The translations under genes were made by a program, and so were the position numbers. A stretch of 64,000 nt of DNA from DASUPK01 sp963800285 (GTDB lineage Bacteria > Actinomycetota > Thermoleophilia > Solirubrobacterales > 70-9), in assembly GCA_963800285.1 (NCBI GenBank), contig CAWDAL010000013.1, positions 124,001 through 188,000 on the forward strand. Reading direction: 5' to 3'. The notes under the pieces are model-generated. The model was not told the origin of the DNA, searched no databases, and saw nothing but the letters and a program-made list of their open reading frames with translations. This document shows, one piece after another, positions 1 through 8,900 of this stretch. Every line of letters begins with the position of its first letter. The first letter of the stretch is position 1.

Positions 1-534
1 GACATCGATGGTCAGGCGCGAACGATCGGCTCAACGCCTGACATCGGGGCCGACGAGCTCGCATTCCCGACGACGACGGCCGTCTCCTGCACGCCCAACC
101 CGCTCGTGTTCGGCTCGGGGGCGGCGCAGTGTGCAGTCACAGTGAGGGACACCACGAGCACGCCCCCGGTGACCTTCCTCTCGGGCGTCCGCCTGACGTC
201 CGACATGCCGGGCTCGTTCGTGGCCAACTGCGAGGTCCTCTTCATGTCGACTCCGACCCAGGGCACATGTACGGCGCCCTATACGCCGACGGCGACCGGA
301 CTCCACACGATCACGGCTGTCTATCCGGGAGACGCGAATCACGACTCGAGTCAGGGCACCGACGGGCTGCAGGTGACTCTGCCGGGGAGCGCTCCCGGCC
401 CCGGCCCCGGGGGGACGTCCTCGACGCCGCCCAGCACGAAGAAGAAGTGCAAGAAGAAGAAGAAGAAGCACAAGCGCTCCGCCTCGGCCGCCAAGAAGAA
501 GAAGAAGTGCAAGAAAAAGAGGAAGCGGGGCTAG
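1..534 (+). CDS. Choice-of-anchor Q / Ig-like surface protein, C-terminal part
   Basis: The frame is open from the left edge, so only the last 177 residues are present. They begin with a GSTPDIGADE stretch, which resembles the closing motif of right-handed beta-helix 'choice-of-anchor Q' domains. An Ig-like (Big_3 type) repeat follows at about residues 30-125, including TGLHTITAVYPGDANH. A Gly/Pro/Ser linker leads to a basic tail of about 33 residues made almost only of Lys with two Cys-containing KKKC units. By family such proteins are secreted and cell-surface exposed; the ligand is unknown. The stop codon overlaps that of the convergent oxidoreductase through a shared CTAG. Confidence 0.75.
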   Translation, partial: DIDGQARTIGSTPDIGADELAFPTTTAVSCTPNPLVFGSGAAQCAVTVRDTTSTPPVTFLSGVRLTSDMPGSFVANCEVLFMSTPTQGTCTAPYTPTATGLHTITAVYPGDANHDSSQGTDGLQVTLPGSAPGPGPGGTSSTPPSTKKKCKKKKKKHKRSASAAKKKKKCKKKRKRG

Positions 535-1724
535 GCCGGCGCGAACCAGCGCTCGAGCCGCTTCTTGCTCATCAGCTGCGAAGGCTCCACAGTCCGGGCG
601 AGACAATCGCGTAGGTCCTGTCCGGCGTCCGGATCGGAGGCCCAGCCGCGGAAGAGCGGCTCGGCGCTCTCAGGCCTAGGGAAGCGGCCCCAGGAGAAGG
701 ACCAGTCGTAGTGCTCCGCCGACTTGGCGTCGCGCCATTCCTCGTAACCGTCCAGGGTGTCGCCGCCCGAGAGCGTCTCGGCAACGTAGAGCGCCGCTTC
801 GACAGCGTCGCCGATCCCCTGTGCGGTCCCCGGGTGCTTGAAGTAGCTGGCGTCGCCGACCAGGGCCCAGCCCGGGCCGGTCGGCTTGCGGAAGAAGCCC
901 CTCATCAGCGTCTCCGGCGCCACCGTCACCTCTGTAACCATCTCGGCGTCGTCCAGCAGCGTGGGGTCGAGGGTCTCGGGGAAGCGCCGAATCGCCTCCA
1001 TGTACTTGCGTTCCCGCTCCGCCTTCGTGCCCTGAGCAAGATCGGGGACTCCGTTGGCGATCACCAGGTAGAGCCCGTCCTCGACGGGCCCGTGGTAGAG
1101 CATCTCGTCGAGGTTGATCTGCAGCGTCGAGACGCGCTCGTCGATTGGGATGCCGCTCCAGTACGAGTACGAGAAGGCGAGCTCTCCGCGCTGAGTCCGC
1201 TCCTTCTCGAGGCCGAGCTTGCCGGCGACCGCCGAGCCGCGTCCGTCGGCGCCGAACACCCAGTCCGCCTCGATCTCGCGTCCGTCGGCGAGCCTGACGC
1301 CGCGCACCGGGTCGTCCTCGGTCCCCGAGCCGAGCAGGTCGACCATGCGCGTCCCGAAGATGCCGGTGGCGCCGGCTGCGAGCGCGGTGTCGACTCCGGC
1401 TATATCGAGCGCGATCCGCCGCGGCGCCAGGCCGAGGTCGAAGCCGTCGATCGGCGTGTACCTTCCAGCGATCTCATGCCCCAGCGCCACCAGCCGGTGG
1501 GACGCGAAAGCGAGCTCGTGCTGGGACTGAAGGGTGTCCAGTACGCCCAGGCGCTCGAGCCGGGCGAGGGTGTTGGGGTAGATCAGGTGGGTCGAGACCG
1601 TGGTGCTCGGGAAGGTGTCCCTGTCGATCAGGGCGACGTCCCAGCCGCGCTGTGCCAGTGCCGTGGCCAGGGTTGACCCCGCGCAGCGCGCTCCGACGAT
1701 TACTGCGTCGTGCTTCTCCACCAC
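531..1724 (-). CDS. FAD-dependent oxidoreductase (PHBH-fold monooxygenase/reductase)
   Basis: This 397-residue protein has an N-terminal dinucleotide-binding motif AVIVGARCAGSTLA and the start of beta-strand 2 ending in an acidic residue (ALIDRD). A second FAD motif, VGDASYFKHPGTAQGIGDA, lies around residues 290-310, as in geranylgeranyl-reductase-like and aromatic hydroxylase families. It probably catalyses an FAD-dependent oxidation or reduction in the cytoplasm; the substrate cannot be read from sequence. The start is GTG GTG, 5 or 8 nt after a TAAGGT box, which fits a leaderless transcript. It is convergent with the surface protein and upstream of nothing on its own strand. Confidence 0.85.
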   Translation of the reverse strand: MVEKHDAVIVGARCAGSTLATALAQRGWDVALIDRDTFPSTTVSTHLIYPNTLARLERLGVLDTLQSQHELAFASHRLVALGHEIAGRYTPIDGFDLGLAPRRIALDIAGVDTALAAGATGIFGTRMVDLLGSGTEDDPVRGVRLADGREIEADWVFGADGRGSAVAGKLGLEKERTQRGELAFSYSYWSGIPIDERVSTLQINLDEMLYHGPVEDGLYLVIANGVPDLAQGTKAERERKYMEAIRRFPETLDPTLLDDAEMVTEVTVAPETLMRGFFRKPTGPGWALVGDASYFKHPGTAQGIGDAVEAALYVAETLSGGDTLDGYEEWRDAKSAEHYDWSFSWGRFPRPESAEPLFRGWASDPDAGQDLRDCLARTVEPSQLMSKKRLERWFAPA

Positions 1725-1779
1725 ACCCGACCTTACGCCGAAGGAGGGCCGGGAGATGTGTGCGATCGCTCCCGCCGCG

Positions 1780-3105
1780 TCAGTCGTGCGGGCGCGCCAT
1801 CTTGCGATGGTCGAGCGCCTCGTCCAGGATCTCCTCGGAGACGCCCATCTCCTTCGCCACCTCCCGAATCGAGCGATTCGAGGCGGCCGCCTCCTTGACG
1901 ATCTCGCCGGCCTTGTCGTAGCCGATGTGCGGGTTGAGGGCGGTCGCGACGATCAAATTCGCCTCGCGATGGCGCTCGAGCATCTCCTCGTTCGGCTCGA
2001 TTCCGCCGACGCACTTCTCGTCCAGGTGGCGGGCTGCTGCGGCGAGGAGCTTGATCGAGTCGAGCAGGTTGCGGGCGATCAGCGGCACCCGGACGTTCAG
2101 CTCGAACTGTCCCTGGCTCCCGCCCATCGTGATCGCGGCGTCGTTGCCGATCACCTGATCGGCCACCTGGATCACCACCTCGGGGATCACCGGATTGACC
2201 TTGCCGGGCATGATCGAAGATCCCTTCTGCAGCTCCGGCAGACGCAGCTCGGCCAGGCCGGCGCGTGGACCCGAGCCCATCAGCGCCAGGTCGTTGGCGA
2301 TCTTGATCATCGAGACGGCCACCGTCTTGAGTGCACCGGAGAGCTCGACGAGCGCGTCGCGGTTGGCCTGGGCCTCGAAGGGATCGGCCGGCTCTGAGAT
2401 GTCAAGGCCCGTGTCGGCGCTGAGCTGCTCCCGCACCTTGGCGGCGAACTCCGGGTGCGTGTTGAGCCCGGTGCCGGTCGCCGTGCCGCCGAGCGGGATC
2501 TGCCCCACGCGGCCGAGCGTGGAGCGAACGCGCTCGGCGCCGAGCCTGATCTGCGCGGCGTAGCCGGCGAACTCCTGGCCGAGGGTCACGGGCACCGCAT
2601 CCATCAGGTGCGTGCGGCCGGTCTTGACGAGATCGTCGAACTCATCCGCCTTGCGCTCGAGGGCGGCGCGCAGCTCGTCGAGCGCGGGCAGCAGGTCGGA
2701 GTGGACCTCGCCCAGCGCGGCCAGGTGTACCGCTGAGGGGAAGACGTCGTTCGAGGACTGGCCCATGTTGACGTGGTCGTTCGGATGGGCCTCGTCGCCC
2801 GCCAGCTCGGCGATCACCTCGTTGGCGTTCATGTTCGATGAGGTCCCCGATCCGGTCTGGAAGACGTCGATCGGGAACTGGGCGTCGTGCTCGCCGCCGG
2901 CGACCTCGTCGCCGGCCTTCGCGATGCGCTCCGCCAGATCGGAATCGAGCTTGCCGAGCTCCGCATTCGCACGCGCGGCGGCCGCCTTCAGCCTGCCCAG
3001 CCAGTGGATCACGGGCGCCGGGATCGGGTGGCCGGAGATCTGAAAGTTCTCGACGGCTTTCGTGGTTTCGCCTCCCCAGAGCTCCTCAGCGGTCTTGGCT
3101 TCCAT
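1780..3105 (-). CDS. fumC: Class II fumarate hydratase
   Basis: A 441-residue member of the fumarase/aspartase superfamily that interconverts fumarate and malate in the TCA cycle. The superfamily signature GSSIMPGKVNPV, carrying the mobile catalytic serine loop, is present, as are TGRTHLMDAVPVTLGQEF (substrate site) and GSGTSSNMNANEV. The N-terminus is a little shorter than the usual class II enzyme, beginning at AEELWGGETTKAVENF. GTG (3108) and ATG (3105) are adjacent possible starts; ATG is preferred because a TAGCCT box ends 7 nt before it. It is a single gene, convergent with nothing close, and metal-independent by family. Confidence 0.95.
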   Translation of the reverse strand: MEAKTAEELWGGETTKAVENFQISGHPIPAPVIHWLGRLKAAAARANAELGKLDSDLAERIAKAGDEVAGGEHDAQFPIDVFQTGSGTSSNMNANEVIAELAGDEAHPNDHVNMGQSSNDVFPSAVHLAALGEVHSDLLPALDELRAALERKADEFDDLVKTGRTHLMDAVPVTLGQEFAGYAAQIRLGAERVRSTLGRVGQIPLGGTATGTGLNTHPEFAAKVREQLSADTGLDISEPADPFEAQANRDALVELSGALKTVAVSMIKIANDLALMGSGPRAGLAELRLPELQKGSSIMPGKVNPVIPEVVIQVADQVIGNDAAITMGGSQGQFELNVRVPLIARNLLDSIKLLAAAARHLDEKCVGGIEPNEEMLERHREANLIVATALNPHIGYDKAGEIVKEAAASNRSIREVAKEMGVSEEILDEALDHRKMARPHD

Positions 3106-3112
3106 CACCCAG

Positions 3113-3118
3113 AGGCTA
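3113..3118 (-). promoter_or_regulatory. Putative leaderless -10 box of fumC
   Basis: TAGCCT on the minus strand lies 7 nt before the fumC ATG, with no Shine-Dalgarno sequence. The spacing fits transcription starting at the start codon. Confidence 0.45.
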
Positions 3119-3119
3119 T

Positions 3120-3584
3120 CTAGCCGGAGGTGTGTCCGGCGGCATAGCCACGGCCGAAGGCGCGCTCGAAGCTCGCCGAAAGCGTCCCGCCCGTCTGGCT
3201 GAAGCGGGCCGCCGAATTGAGCCGCCTCACCAGGTCGGTGTGGATCGCGTCCGCTCCCTTGGCAACGGCACCGATCAGATAGCCGAGCTGGAGCGCCGCC
3301 GGTTCTGACCCCCGGCGTGCCTCGGCGTTCAGCTTCGTCGCGGCGACGATCATCTCGCGGCCGATGTTGGCCAACTGCCCCGCGTTCTGCTCAGGCACCA
3401 GGCATGACGAGATCTGCGTCGTGCCCGCGAGGCGCACCTCCCCCGGGGCCCTGGTCAGGGCCCGCAGGTAGCCCTGATTCGTCACCAGGCAGGCCGCGGG
3501 CGCGAGATCGTTCTTCTTCGCCCCGCAGCCGGCGACGGCCACCACGGCGATTGCGATCAGCGCGATCGAGGATCTGCGGAGCAC
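3120..3584 (-). CDS. Small predicted lipoprotein
   Basis: A 154-residue product of unknown function. The N-terminus (LRRSS, then a hydrophobic run IALIAIAVVAVA and lipobox VAGC) is a typical lipoprotein signal, so the mature protein should be anchored to the outer face of the membrane at Cys. The rest is helical and without a recognised domain. GTG at 3584 is chosen because AGGA sits 8 nt upstream; an ATG at 3614 in the same frame would put extra charged residues before the signal and bring the gene within 13 bp of the divergent marR start. The stop lies 14 bp before fumC. Confidence 0.6.
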   Translation of the reverse strand: MLRRSSIALIAIAVVAVAGCGAKKNDLAPAACLVTNQGYLRALTRAPGEVRLAGTTQISSCLVPEQNAGQLANIGREMIVAATKLNAEARRGSEPAALQLGYLIGAVAKGADAIHTDLVRRLNSAARFSQTGGTLSASFERAFGRGYAAGHTSG

Positions 3585-3613
3585 CTGGTTGATCCTACGT
3601 CCGCCGCGGCCCA

Positions 3614-3619
3614 TAACTT
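3614..3619 (+). promoter_or_regulatory. Putative leaderless -10 box of MarR gene
   Basis: TAACTT ends 8 nt before the GTG start of the MarR gene. It lies in the 43-bp divergent gap with the lipoprotein gene, so MarR binding there could control both. Confidence 0.45.
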
Positions 3620-3627
3620 GATCACCC

Positions 3628-4080
3628 GTGACCGACGAGGCGACGCCCCTTCGCCCCATCGATCCGCTCGCGCACCGAGCTCTGGAGGCGCTGGTGCGGG
3701 CCGAGGCGAACCTGACTCGCCGCCTGGCGGCGGACCTCGAGAGGATCGGAGTGTCGGCGACGGGCTTCACGATGCTGGTCCTCTTGACCAGCGCCGGCGG
3801 CCGGCTGGAGCTGCGCACGATGCGTCGCCGCCTGGGCGCCTCGAAGGCCACGGCGACGGAAGTTCTCGACACCCTCGAGAACCGGGGCTTCGTCACGCGC
3901 AGCCGCCTGGAGAGCGACCGCCGCGCGGTCGCCGTCGGCCTCACCGAGGCCGGCTACAACCTCGTCACGCATGCCTTCCCCGCGCACGCCGAGCGCGTGC
4001 GTGAGGCTTTCGGCGTCCTCGACGAGACCGAGAAGCGCCAGCTCGCGGACCTCTGCCGCAAGCTGGATCGCGCGGCCTAG
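3628..4080 (+). CDS. MarR family transcriptional regulator
   Basis: A 150-residue winged-helix regulator. The DNA-binding core spans about residues 40-110: helix pair around LRTMRRRLGASKATATEVLDTLE, then the beta-wing with the family-typical DRRAVAVGLTEAG. The flanking helices would form the dimer interface. MarR proteins usually repress adjacent genes and release DNA on binding a small phenolic or after oxidation. The neighbouring divergent lipoprotein gene is the obvious candidate target, which is inference. The GTG start follows a TAACTT box by 8 nt. Its stop overlaps the convergent DUF6458 gene by CTAG. Confidence 0.88.
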   Translation: MTDEATPLRPIDPLAHRALEALVRAEANLTRRLAADLERIGVSATGFTMLVLLTSAGGRLELRTMRRRLGASKATATEVLDTLENRGFVTRSRLESDRRAVAVGLTEAGYNLVTHAFPAHAERVREAFGVLDETEKRQLADLCRKLDRAA

Positions 4081-4304
4081 TAGCGCGTCCTGCGCCGCCT
4101 GACCACGACCGCGTCGTCGCCCAGCGTCGGATCCGGCCGGCCGCGAACGAAGGCCAGGTAGATGCCGAGCACGAGCCCGACGGCGCCGACGATCATGAGG
4201 ATCAGACCGACGGTCGTCAGGTCCACGGCCTTCCATTTGTCCTCGACCGCGTAGCGCAGAATCGCGCCGACGGCGATCAGGAAGAATGATGTCCCGATTG
4301 TCAT
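4077..4304 (-). CDS. DUF6458 family small membrane protein
   Basis: A 75-residue protein with two membrane helices (about residues 4-18 and 30-52) separated by a short loop, then a basic C-terminal end (RRRRTRY). The opening IGTSFFLIAVGAILRYAV resembles the actinobacterial DUF6458 family. No function is known. It begins with ATG at 4304, downstream of a 9-bp inverted repeat, and its stop shares CTAG with the MarR gene. Confidence 0.75.
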   Translation of the reverse strand: MTIGTSFFLIAVGAILRYAVEDKWKAVDLTTVGLILMIVGAVGLVLGIYLAFVRGRPDPTLGDDAVVVRRRRTRY

Positions 4305-4323
4305 GCCCTAATGCTGCTCCGCG

Positions 4324-4346
4324 AGTGCGTGTGTGAAACACGCACT
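4324..4346. repeat. Intergenic hairpin (9-bp perfect stem)
   Basis: AGTGCGTGT and ACACGCACT flank a 5-nt loop. The hairpin lies between the 55-residue ORF and the DUF6458 gene, both on the minus strand. There is no T-tract, so it could be a processing or stability hairpin or an operator rather than a terminator. Confidence 0.55.
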
Positions 4347-4355
4347 GGACGCATC

Positions 4356-4523
4356 TCAGTCGATGCGTCGCAGGAGCTCCCTCAGCGGAGGGACGCGGCT
4401 CGCGTAGTAGCCGGTGGTCAGCAGCACCGCCTCCGGCAGCTTGCGGACTCGCTCTTGGACTGGAACTGAGGGCGGCACCTCGGGGGTCCTCCTCGGACGT
4501 ATGACGTCGATGCCTATGCCCAT
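4356..4523 (-). CDS. Small hypothetical protein (55 aa)
   Basis: A short ORF starting MGIGIDVIRP and ending in PLRELLRRID. It is supported mainly by an ideal AGGAGG 8 nt before the ATG at 4523, unusual for this window where most genes lack a Shine-Dalgarno. It is Pro/Arg-rich in the first half and has no signal peptide or membrane helix. I do not recognise it. An upstream in-frame ATG would add about 48 residues of low-complexity sequence and ignores the ribosome site. Confidence 0.5.
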   Translation of the reverse strand: MGIGIDVIRPRRTPEVPPSVPVQERVRKLPEAVLLTTGYYASRVPPLRELLRRID

Positions 4524-4700
4524 TTGGGTTGCCTCCTGTGTGGATTCCGTCTTGCTGCGCGGAAACCGACCCCGTTGCCGCTGCCCCGGGTGCAGCTCTG
4601 CCGTGCCCCTGCCGATGCTCGCGACCGTGTTCCCGCCGGAGCGTGCCACGCCGCGATCTGGGCTCAATTACCCCCTGGCTGTCTGGCCAAACGCCGTCGG
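4524..4700. other. Intergenic region, nothing else recognised
   Basis: About 177 bp between the AraC gene stop and the 55-aa ORF. Apart from the ribosome site just described I see no clear promoter, hairpin or RNA gene. Confidence 0.4.
4532..4537 (-). promoter_or_regulatory. Strong ribosome binding site for the 55-aa ORF
   Basis: AGGAGG on the minus strand, 8 nt from ATG 4523. It decides the start of this small gene. Confidence 0.6.
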
Positions 4701-5438
4701 TCAGTTCGCCCACAGGGCGGCCAGCGCTGCCGGGGTCAGGCTCGACAGCCGGAGGCAGTCCCTGGTCATGTGCGCCTGATCGGCGTAGCCGAGGTCGGCG
4801 GCCACCCTGGCGAGGTCGCTCTCACCGGTGGCAATGGCCCCGGACTGAGCGACCAGGCGCCGGAAGCGAAGCACCCGGTCGAGCGTCTTCGGCCCGTAGC
4901 CGACAGCGCCATGGAAGCGGCGTCGGAGCTGTCGGTCGCTGATTCCGAGCGAGTCCGAGAGCTGCTCGATGCGGCTGCCGGGGAATCCGAGGCGCCGAGT
5001 CGCCGCCAGGACAAGCGGGTCGGGCCCGCCGTCCTCGATCCGCGAGCCGATCTCCCTCTCGAGCAGGGCGAACGCCTCCGCGTCATCCTGGCTCGCACCG
5101 AGACGCTCGGCGAGCTCCCTCGCCGCCGGGCCGAGCAGCTCCTCCAGCCGGACGTGGACGTCGAGGACCTCGCTAGCGGGCATGCCGAGCACGGCTCCCG
5201 CAACTCCCGGCCGCAGCCGCAGCCCCAGGATCCTCTCGCCGGGCGCGACCCGGGTGGGCCGGGCGGCCCGATCGACTCCGGCGAGCACCAGCTCGCCCTC
5301 GCGCCAGAGGAGGTCCACGGAGCCGTCGGGCAGGATCAGGACCGGCTTGCGCTGCCCTTCGCCCGCGGTCTCGCGCACCCAGCGGCACGCGACCAGCGAG
5401 TACACGTCGCCCGAGGGAGCGAACTCGCGGTAGGCCAT
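4701..5438 (-). CDS. AraC family transcriptional regulator
   Basis: A 245-residue regulator. The N-terminal half (REFAPSGDVYSLVACRWVRE, then ILPDGSVDLLWREGEL) matches the DUF6597-type sensor seen before AraC domains. The C-terminal AraC domain (about residues 150-240) has two helix-turn-helix units, SRIEQLSDSLGISDRQLRRRF and ESDLARVAADLGYADQAHMTRD. It is divergent from the VOC gene across 90 bp and most likely controls it, which is inference. The ATG has both a TAAGTT box 6 nt upstream and a GGAGG in that gap, so leaderless and leadered initiation are both possible. Confidence 0.88.
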   Translation of the reverse strand: MAYREFAPSGDVYSLVACRWVRETAGEGQRKPVLILPDGSVDLLWREGELVLAGVDRAARPTRVAPGERILGLRLRPGVAGAVLGMPASEVLDVHVRLEELLGPAARELAERLGASQDDAEAFALLEREIGSRIEDGGPDPLVLAATRRLGFPGSRIEQLSDSLGISDRQLRRRFHGAVGYGPKTLDRVLRFRRLVAQSGAIATGESDLARVAADLGYADQAHMTRDCLRLSSLTPAALAALWAN

Positions 5439-5444
5439 GCCTCC

Positions 5445-5450
5445 AACTTA
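5445..5450 (-). promoter_or_regulatory. Putative -10 box of the AraC gene
   Basis: TAAGTT on the minus strand ends 6 nt before the ATG. A GAAC-N9-GTTC inverted repeat lies just beyond it in the divergent gap and could be a regulator site. Confidence 0.4.
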
Positions 5451-5528
5451 GAGAACGTCCGAAATGTTCAAGGCACGGCAGCGGTCGGTCCCTAGGGTCG
5501 GCTCACATCGCAATGGAAGGGAGCAATC

Positions 5529-5954
5529 ATGGAACAGCGGGTCAGCCTGATCACACTTGGGGTAACGGACCTCGACCGTGCCAAGAAGTTCTACGAGGCG
5601 CTCGGCTGGACCTCAGGTGCCAAGTTGGCAGATGACGTTGTCTTCTTCCAGGCCGGCGGGATGGTCGTCTCGCTCTGGGGGCGCGATCAGCTGGCGGCGG
5701 ACAGCGCCGTGGAGGTCGGAAGTGGCTGGGGCGGCATCGCGCTCGCCTACAACACGCGGTCGGAAAAGGACGTCGACGACGTGATCGAGGAGGCGCGGGC
5801 CGCCGGCGCCACAATCGGTCGCGAGCCGGGCGAGACGTTCTATGGCGGCTACTCCGGGGTCTTCATCGACCCCGACGGTTACCCGTGGGAGGTCGCCCAC
5901 AACCCGAGCTGGATCATCGAGAAGGATGGCTCGGTGACGCTGCCCAAGGGCTGA
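5529..5954 (+). CDS. VOC (glyoxalase/bleomycin-resistance fold) family protein
   Basis: A 141-residue single VOC domain made of two beta-alpha-beta-beta-beta modules. It opens VSLITLGVTDLDRAKKFYEALGW and closes YGGYSGVFIDPDGYPWEVAHNPSW, both diagnostic of the fold, with the metal-ligand Glu in the last motif. Members are lyases, dioxygenases or binding proteins; the substrate is unknown. ATG at 5529 is preceded by GGAAGGGAG about 6-7 nt upstream. It is transcribed away from the AraC gene, so the two form a likely regulator-target divergon. Confidence 0.85.
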   Translation: MEQRVSLITLGVTDLDRAKKFYEALGWTSGAKLADDVVFFQAGGMVVSLWGRDQLAADSAVEVGSGWGGIALAYNTRSEKDVDDVIEEARAAGATIGREPGETFYGGYSGVFIDPDGYPWEVAHNPSWIIEKDGSVTLPKG

Positions 5955-5972
5955 CTGCGAGAATCCGGCTCC

Positions 5973-8900
5973 GTGGCCGGATTCCGACCAGTCGATCCAA
6001 AGCAGTCCTTCCCGGCGCTCGAGGAGAAGATCCTCGAGCGCTGGCGTGAGCGCGACGTCTTCCGTCGCTCCTTTGCCGATCGCGAGGGCTCGCCGCTGTG
6101 GAGCTTCTACGAGGGTCCGCCGACGGCGAACGGGCGGCCGGGCTCACACCACGTCCTCGCCAGGGTCTTCAAGGACATCTATCCGCGCTTCAAGACCATG
6201 ACCGGCCACCAGGTCCCGCGGAAGGCCGGCTGGGACTGCCACGGACTGCCGGTCGAGCTCGAGGTGGAGCGCGAGCTGGGCATCACCTCGAAGGACGAGA
6301 TCGAGGAGTTCGGCATCGCCGAGTTCAACGCCCGCTGCCGCGAATCGGTCTTCCGCTACGTCGAGGACTGGAACCGGCTCACGGAGCGCATCGGCTTCTG
6401 GCTCGATCTCGACGACCCGTACGTGACGATGACGAACGACTACATCGAGTCGGTCTGGTGGGCGCTGCGGCGGATCTGGGACGACGGCCGGCTCTACGAG
6501 GACTACAAGGTGGTCCCATACTGCCCGCGCGACGGCACCGCGCTCTCGTCCCACGAGGTCGCCCTCGGCTACAGGGACGTCGAGGACCCGGCCGTCTACG
6601 TGAAGCTGCCGATCCTCGACCCCGTTCCCAGCGACCAGATCCCGGAGTCGCCGCTCGAGGCCGGCGACCAGCTGCTCGTCTGGACGACCACCCCCTGGAC
6701 GCTGATCACCAACGCGGCGGTCGCCGCCGGTTCGGAGATCGAGTACGTCCGCGCCCGAGCCGGGAACGAGGTCTTCGTGCTGGCCCGGGATCGGCTCGAG
6801 CACGTCTTCGGCGATCAGGCCGAGGTGCTCTCCCATTTTCCCGGCGAGGCGATCGCGGGCACCGCCTACGAGCCGCCCTTCGGCTACGTCACGGACTACG
6901 GCCCGCGCGGGCACACCGTCCTGCTCGCCGACTTCGTCACCACGGACGAGGGCACCGGGCTGGTCCACACCGCGATCGCCTTCGGCGAGGACGACTTCAA
7001 GCTCGGGGAGCAGTACGGGATCAAGCTGCAGAACCCGGTCGACCTGCGGGGGCGCTTCGACGAGCGGATCACCGACTTCGCCGGCCAGTTCGTCAAGGAC
7101 GCCGACCCGGCGATCGTGGAGGCGCTCGAGGAGAAGGGCAGGCTGCTCCGCTCCGAGGCCTACCTGCACTCCTATCCGCACTGCTGGCGCTGCGACACCC
7201 CGCTCCTCTACTACGCCAAGGCGAGCTGGTACGTGAAGACCACGGAGGTGCGCGACCGGATGCTCGCCGCCAACGAGGAGATCGGCTGGCACCCCGAGCA
7301 CATCAAGCACGGACGCTTCGGCAAGTGGCTCGAGGGGAACGTCGACTGGGCGCTGTCGCGCGATCGCTACTGGGGGACCCCGCTGCCGATCTGGGAGTGC
7401 GACCAGGAGGACTGCGAGCAGCGCTTCTGCGCCGGCTCCATCGCCGACCTCGAGGAGAAGGGCGCCAAGCTGCCGGACGACCTGCACCGTCCCTACATCG
7501 ACGAGGTCACCTACCCGTGCGAGCGGGAGGGGTGCGTGGGCACGATGCGCCGCGTGGCCTCGGTGATCGACACCTGGTTCGACTCGGGCTCGATGCCCTG
7601 GGCGCAGTACCACTATCCCTTCGAGAACGAGGATCTCTTTGAGGAGCGCTTCCCGGCCGACTTCATCTGCGAGGCGATCGACCAGACCCGCGGCTGGTTC
7701 TACACGCTGCTCGCCGAGGCGGTGCTCCTCCAGGACACATCGAGCTATCGCAACGTCGTCTGCCTGGGCCTGATCCTCGATCCCGAGGGCCAGAAGATGT
7801 CGAAGAGCCGCGGCAACGTGGTCGAGCCATGGGATGTGATCGAGCGGCACGGCGCCGACGCCTTCCGCTGGTACTACTTCGCCTCCAAGGAGCCCTGGGA
7901 GGGCTACCGCTTCTCGCTCGACACCGTCGGGGACGCGGTCCGGCACTTCCTGCTGACGCTCTGGAACACCTATTCGTTCTGGGTCCTCTACGCCAATGCC
8001 GAGGGCTACGAGCCGGAGGCGCTGGCGAGCGTCTGGAGCTCCGGCAAGCGGAGCGAGGGCTCGGCCGCCGAGCTCGACCGCTGGGCCCTCTCAAGGCTGC
8101 AGCGCACCATCGCCGAGGTTCGCGAGCAGATGGAGACCTTCGACTGCACGCACGCGGCGCGTGCGATCGCCGACTACAGCGACGAGCTCTCCAACTGGTA
8201 CGTGCGGCTCAGCCGCCGCCGCTTCTGGGACGGGGACGAGACCGCCTTCGCCACGCTGCGGCACTGCCTGATCACGCTGGTCACCCTGCTGGCCCCGTTC
8301 ACGCCCTTTCTCGCGGATGAGATCTATACGAACCTCGCCGTGGGCACCGGCGAGGAGGGCTTCGGGGAATGCCCCGACTCGGTCCACCTCTGCGACTACC
8401 CGCAGGTCGACGAGGACCTGATCGATCCGCAGCTCGAGGCAGGCATGGATGCCGTCCGCCGCACCGTGGAGCTGGGACGCGCCGCGCGCGCCCAGGCGAA
8501 GGTCAAGCTCCGCCAGCCCCTCCGCAAGGCGGTGGTGGTCGCCTCCGACAACGAGCGCGCGGCGATCGAGCGTCTCACCGAGGTCGTCGCGTCGGAGCTC
8601 AACGTCAAGGAGCTCGACTTCGTCAAGACGGAGGCCGAGCTCGTCTCCTACCGCGTCAAGCCCAACTACCGCTCGCTCGGCCCCCGCTTCGGCAAGGAGA
8701 TGCCGCTGCTCGCGGCGGCGGTCGAGGCGCTCGATGCGGCGGCGGTCGCCGGCGCTCTGGAGAGGGGCGAGGAGGTGGGCGTCCAGCTGGATGGGAAGGA
8801 CCACACCCTCACCGCCGACGACGTCAACCTGGTCATGGAGCCGCTCGAGGGCTACCAGGTGGAGGCCGAGGCTGGCCATGCGGTGGCGCTCGAGCTCGAT

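Noticed and set aside
6144..7946. 600-residue minus-strand frame opposite ileS
   Set aside because: It is the antisense shadow of the catalytic core of ileS, which has every motif of the family; the composition (Ala/Arg/Val/Leu/Asp-rich) is typical of GC-rich antisense frames.
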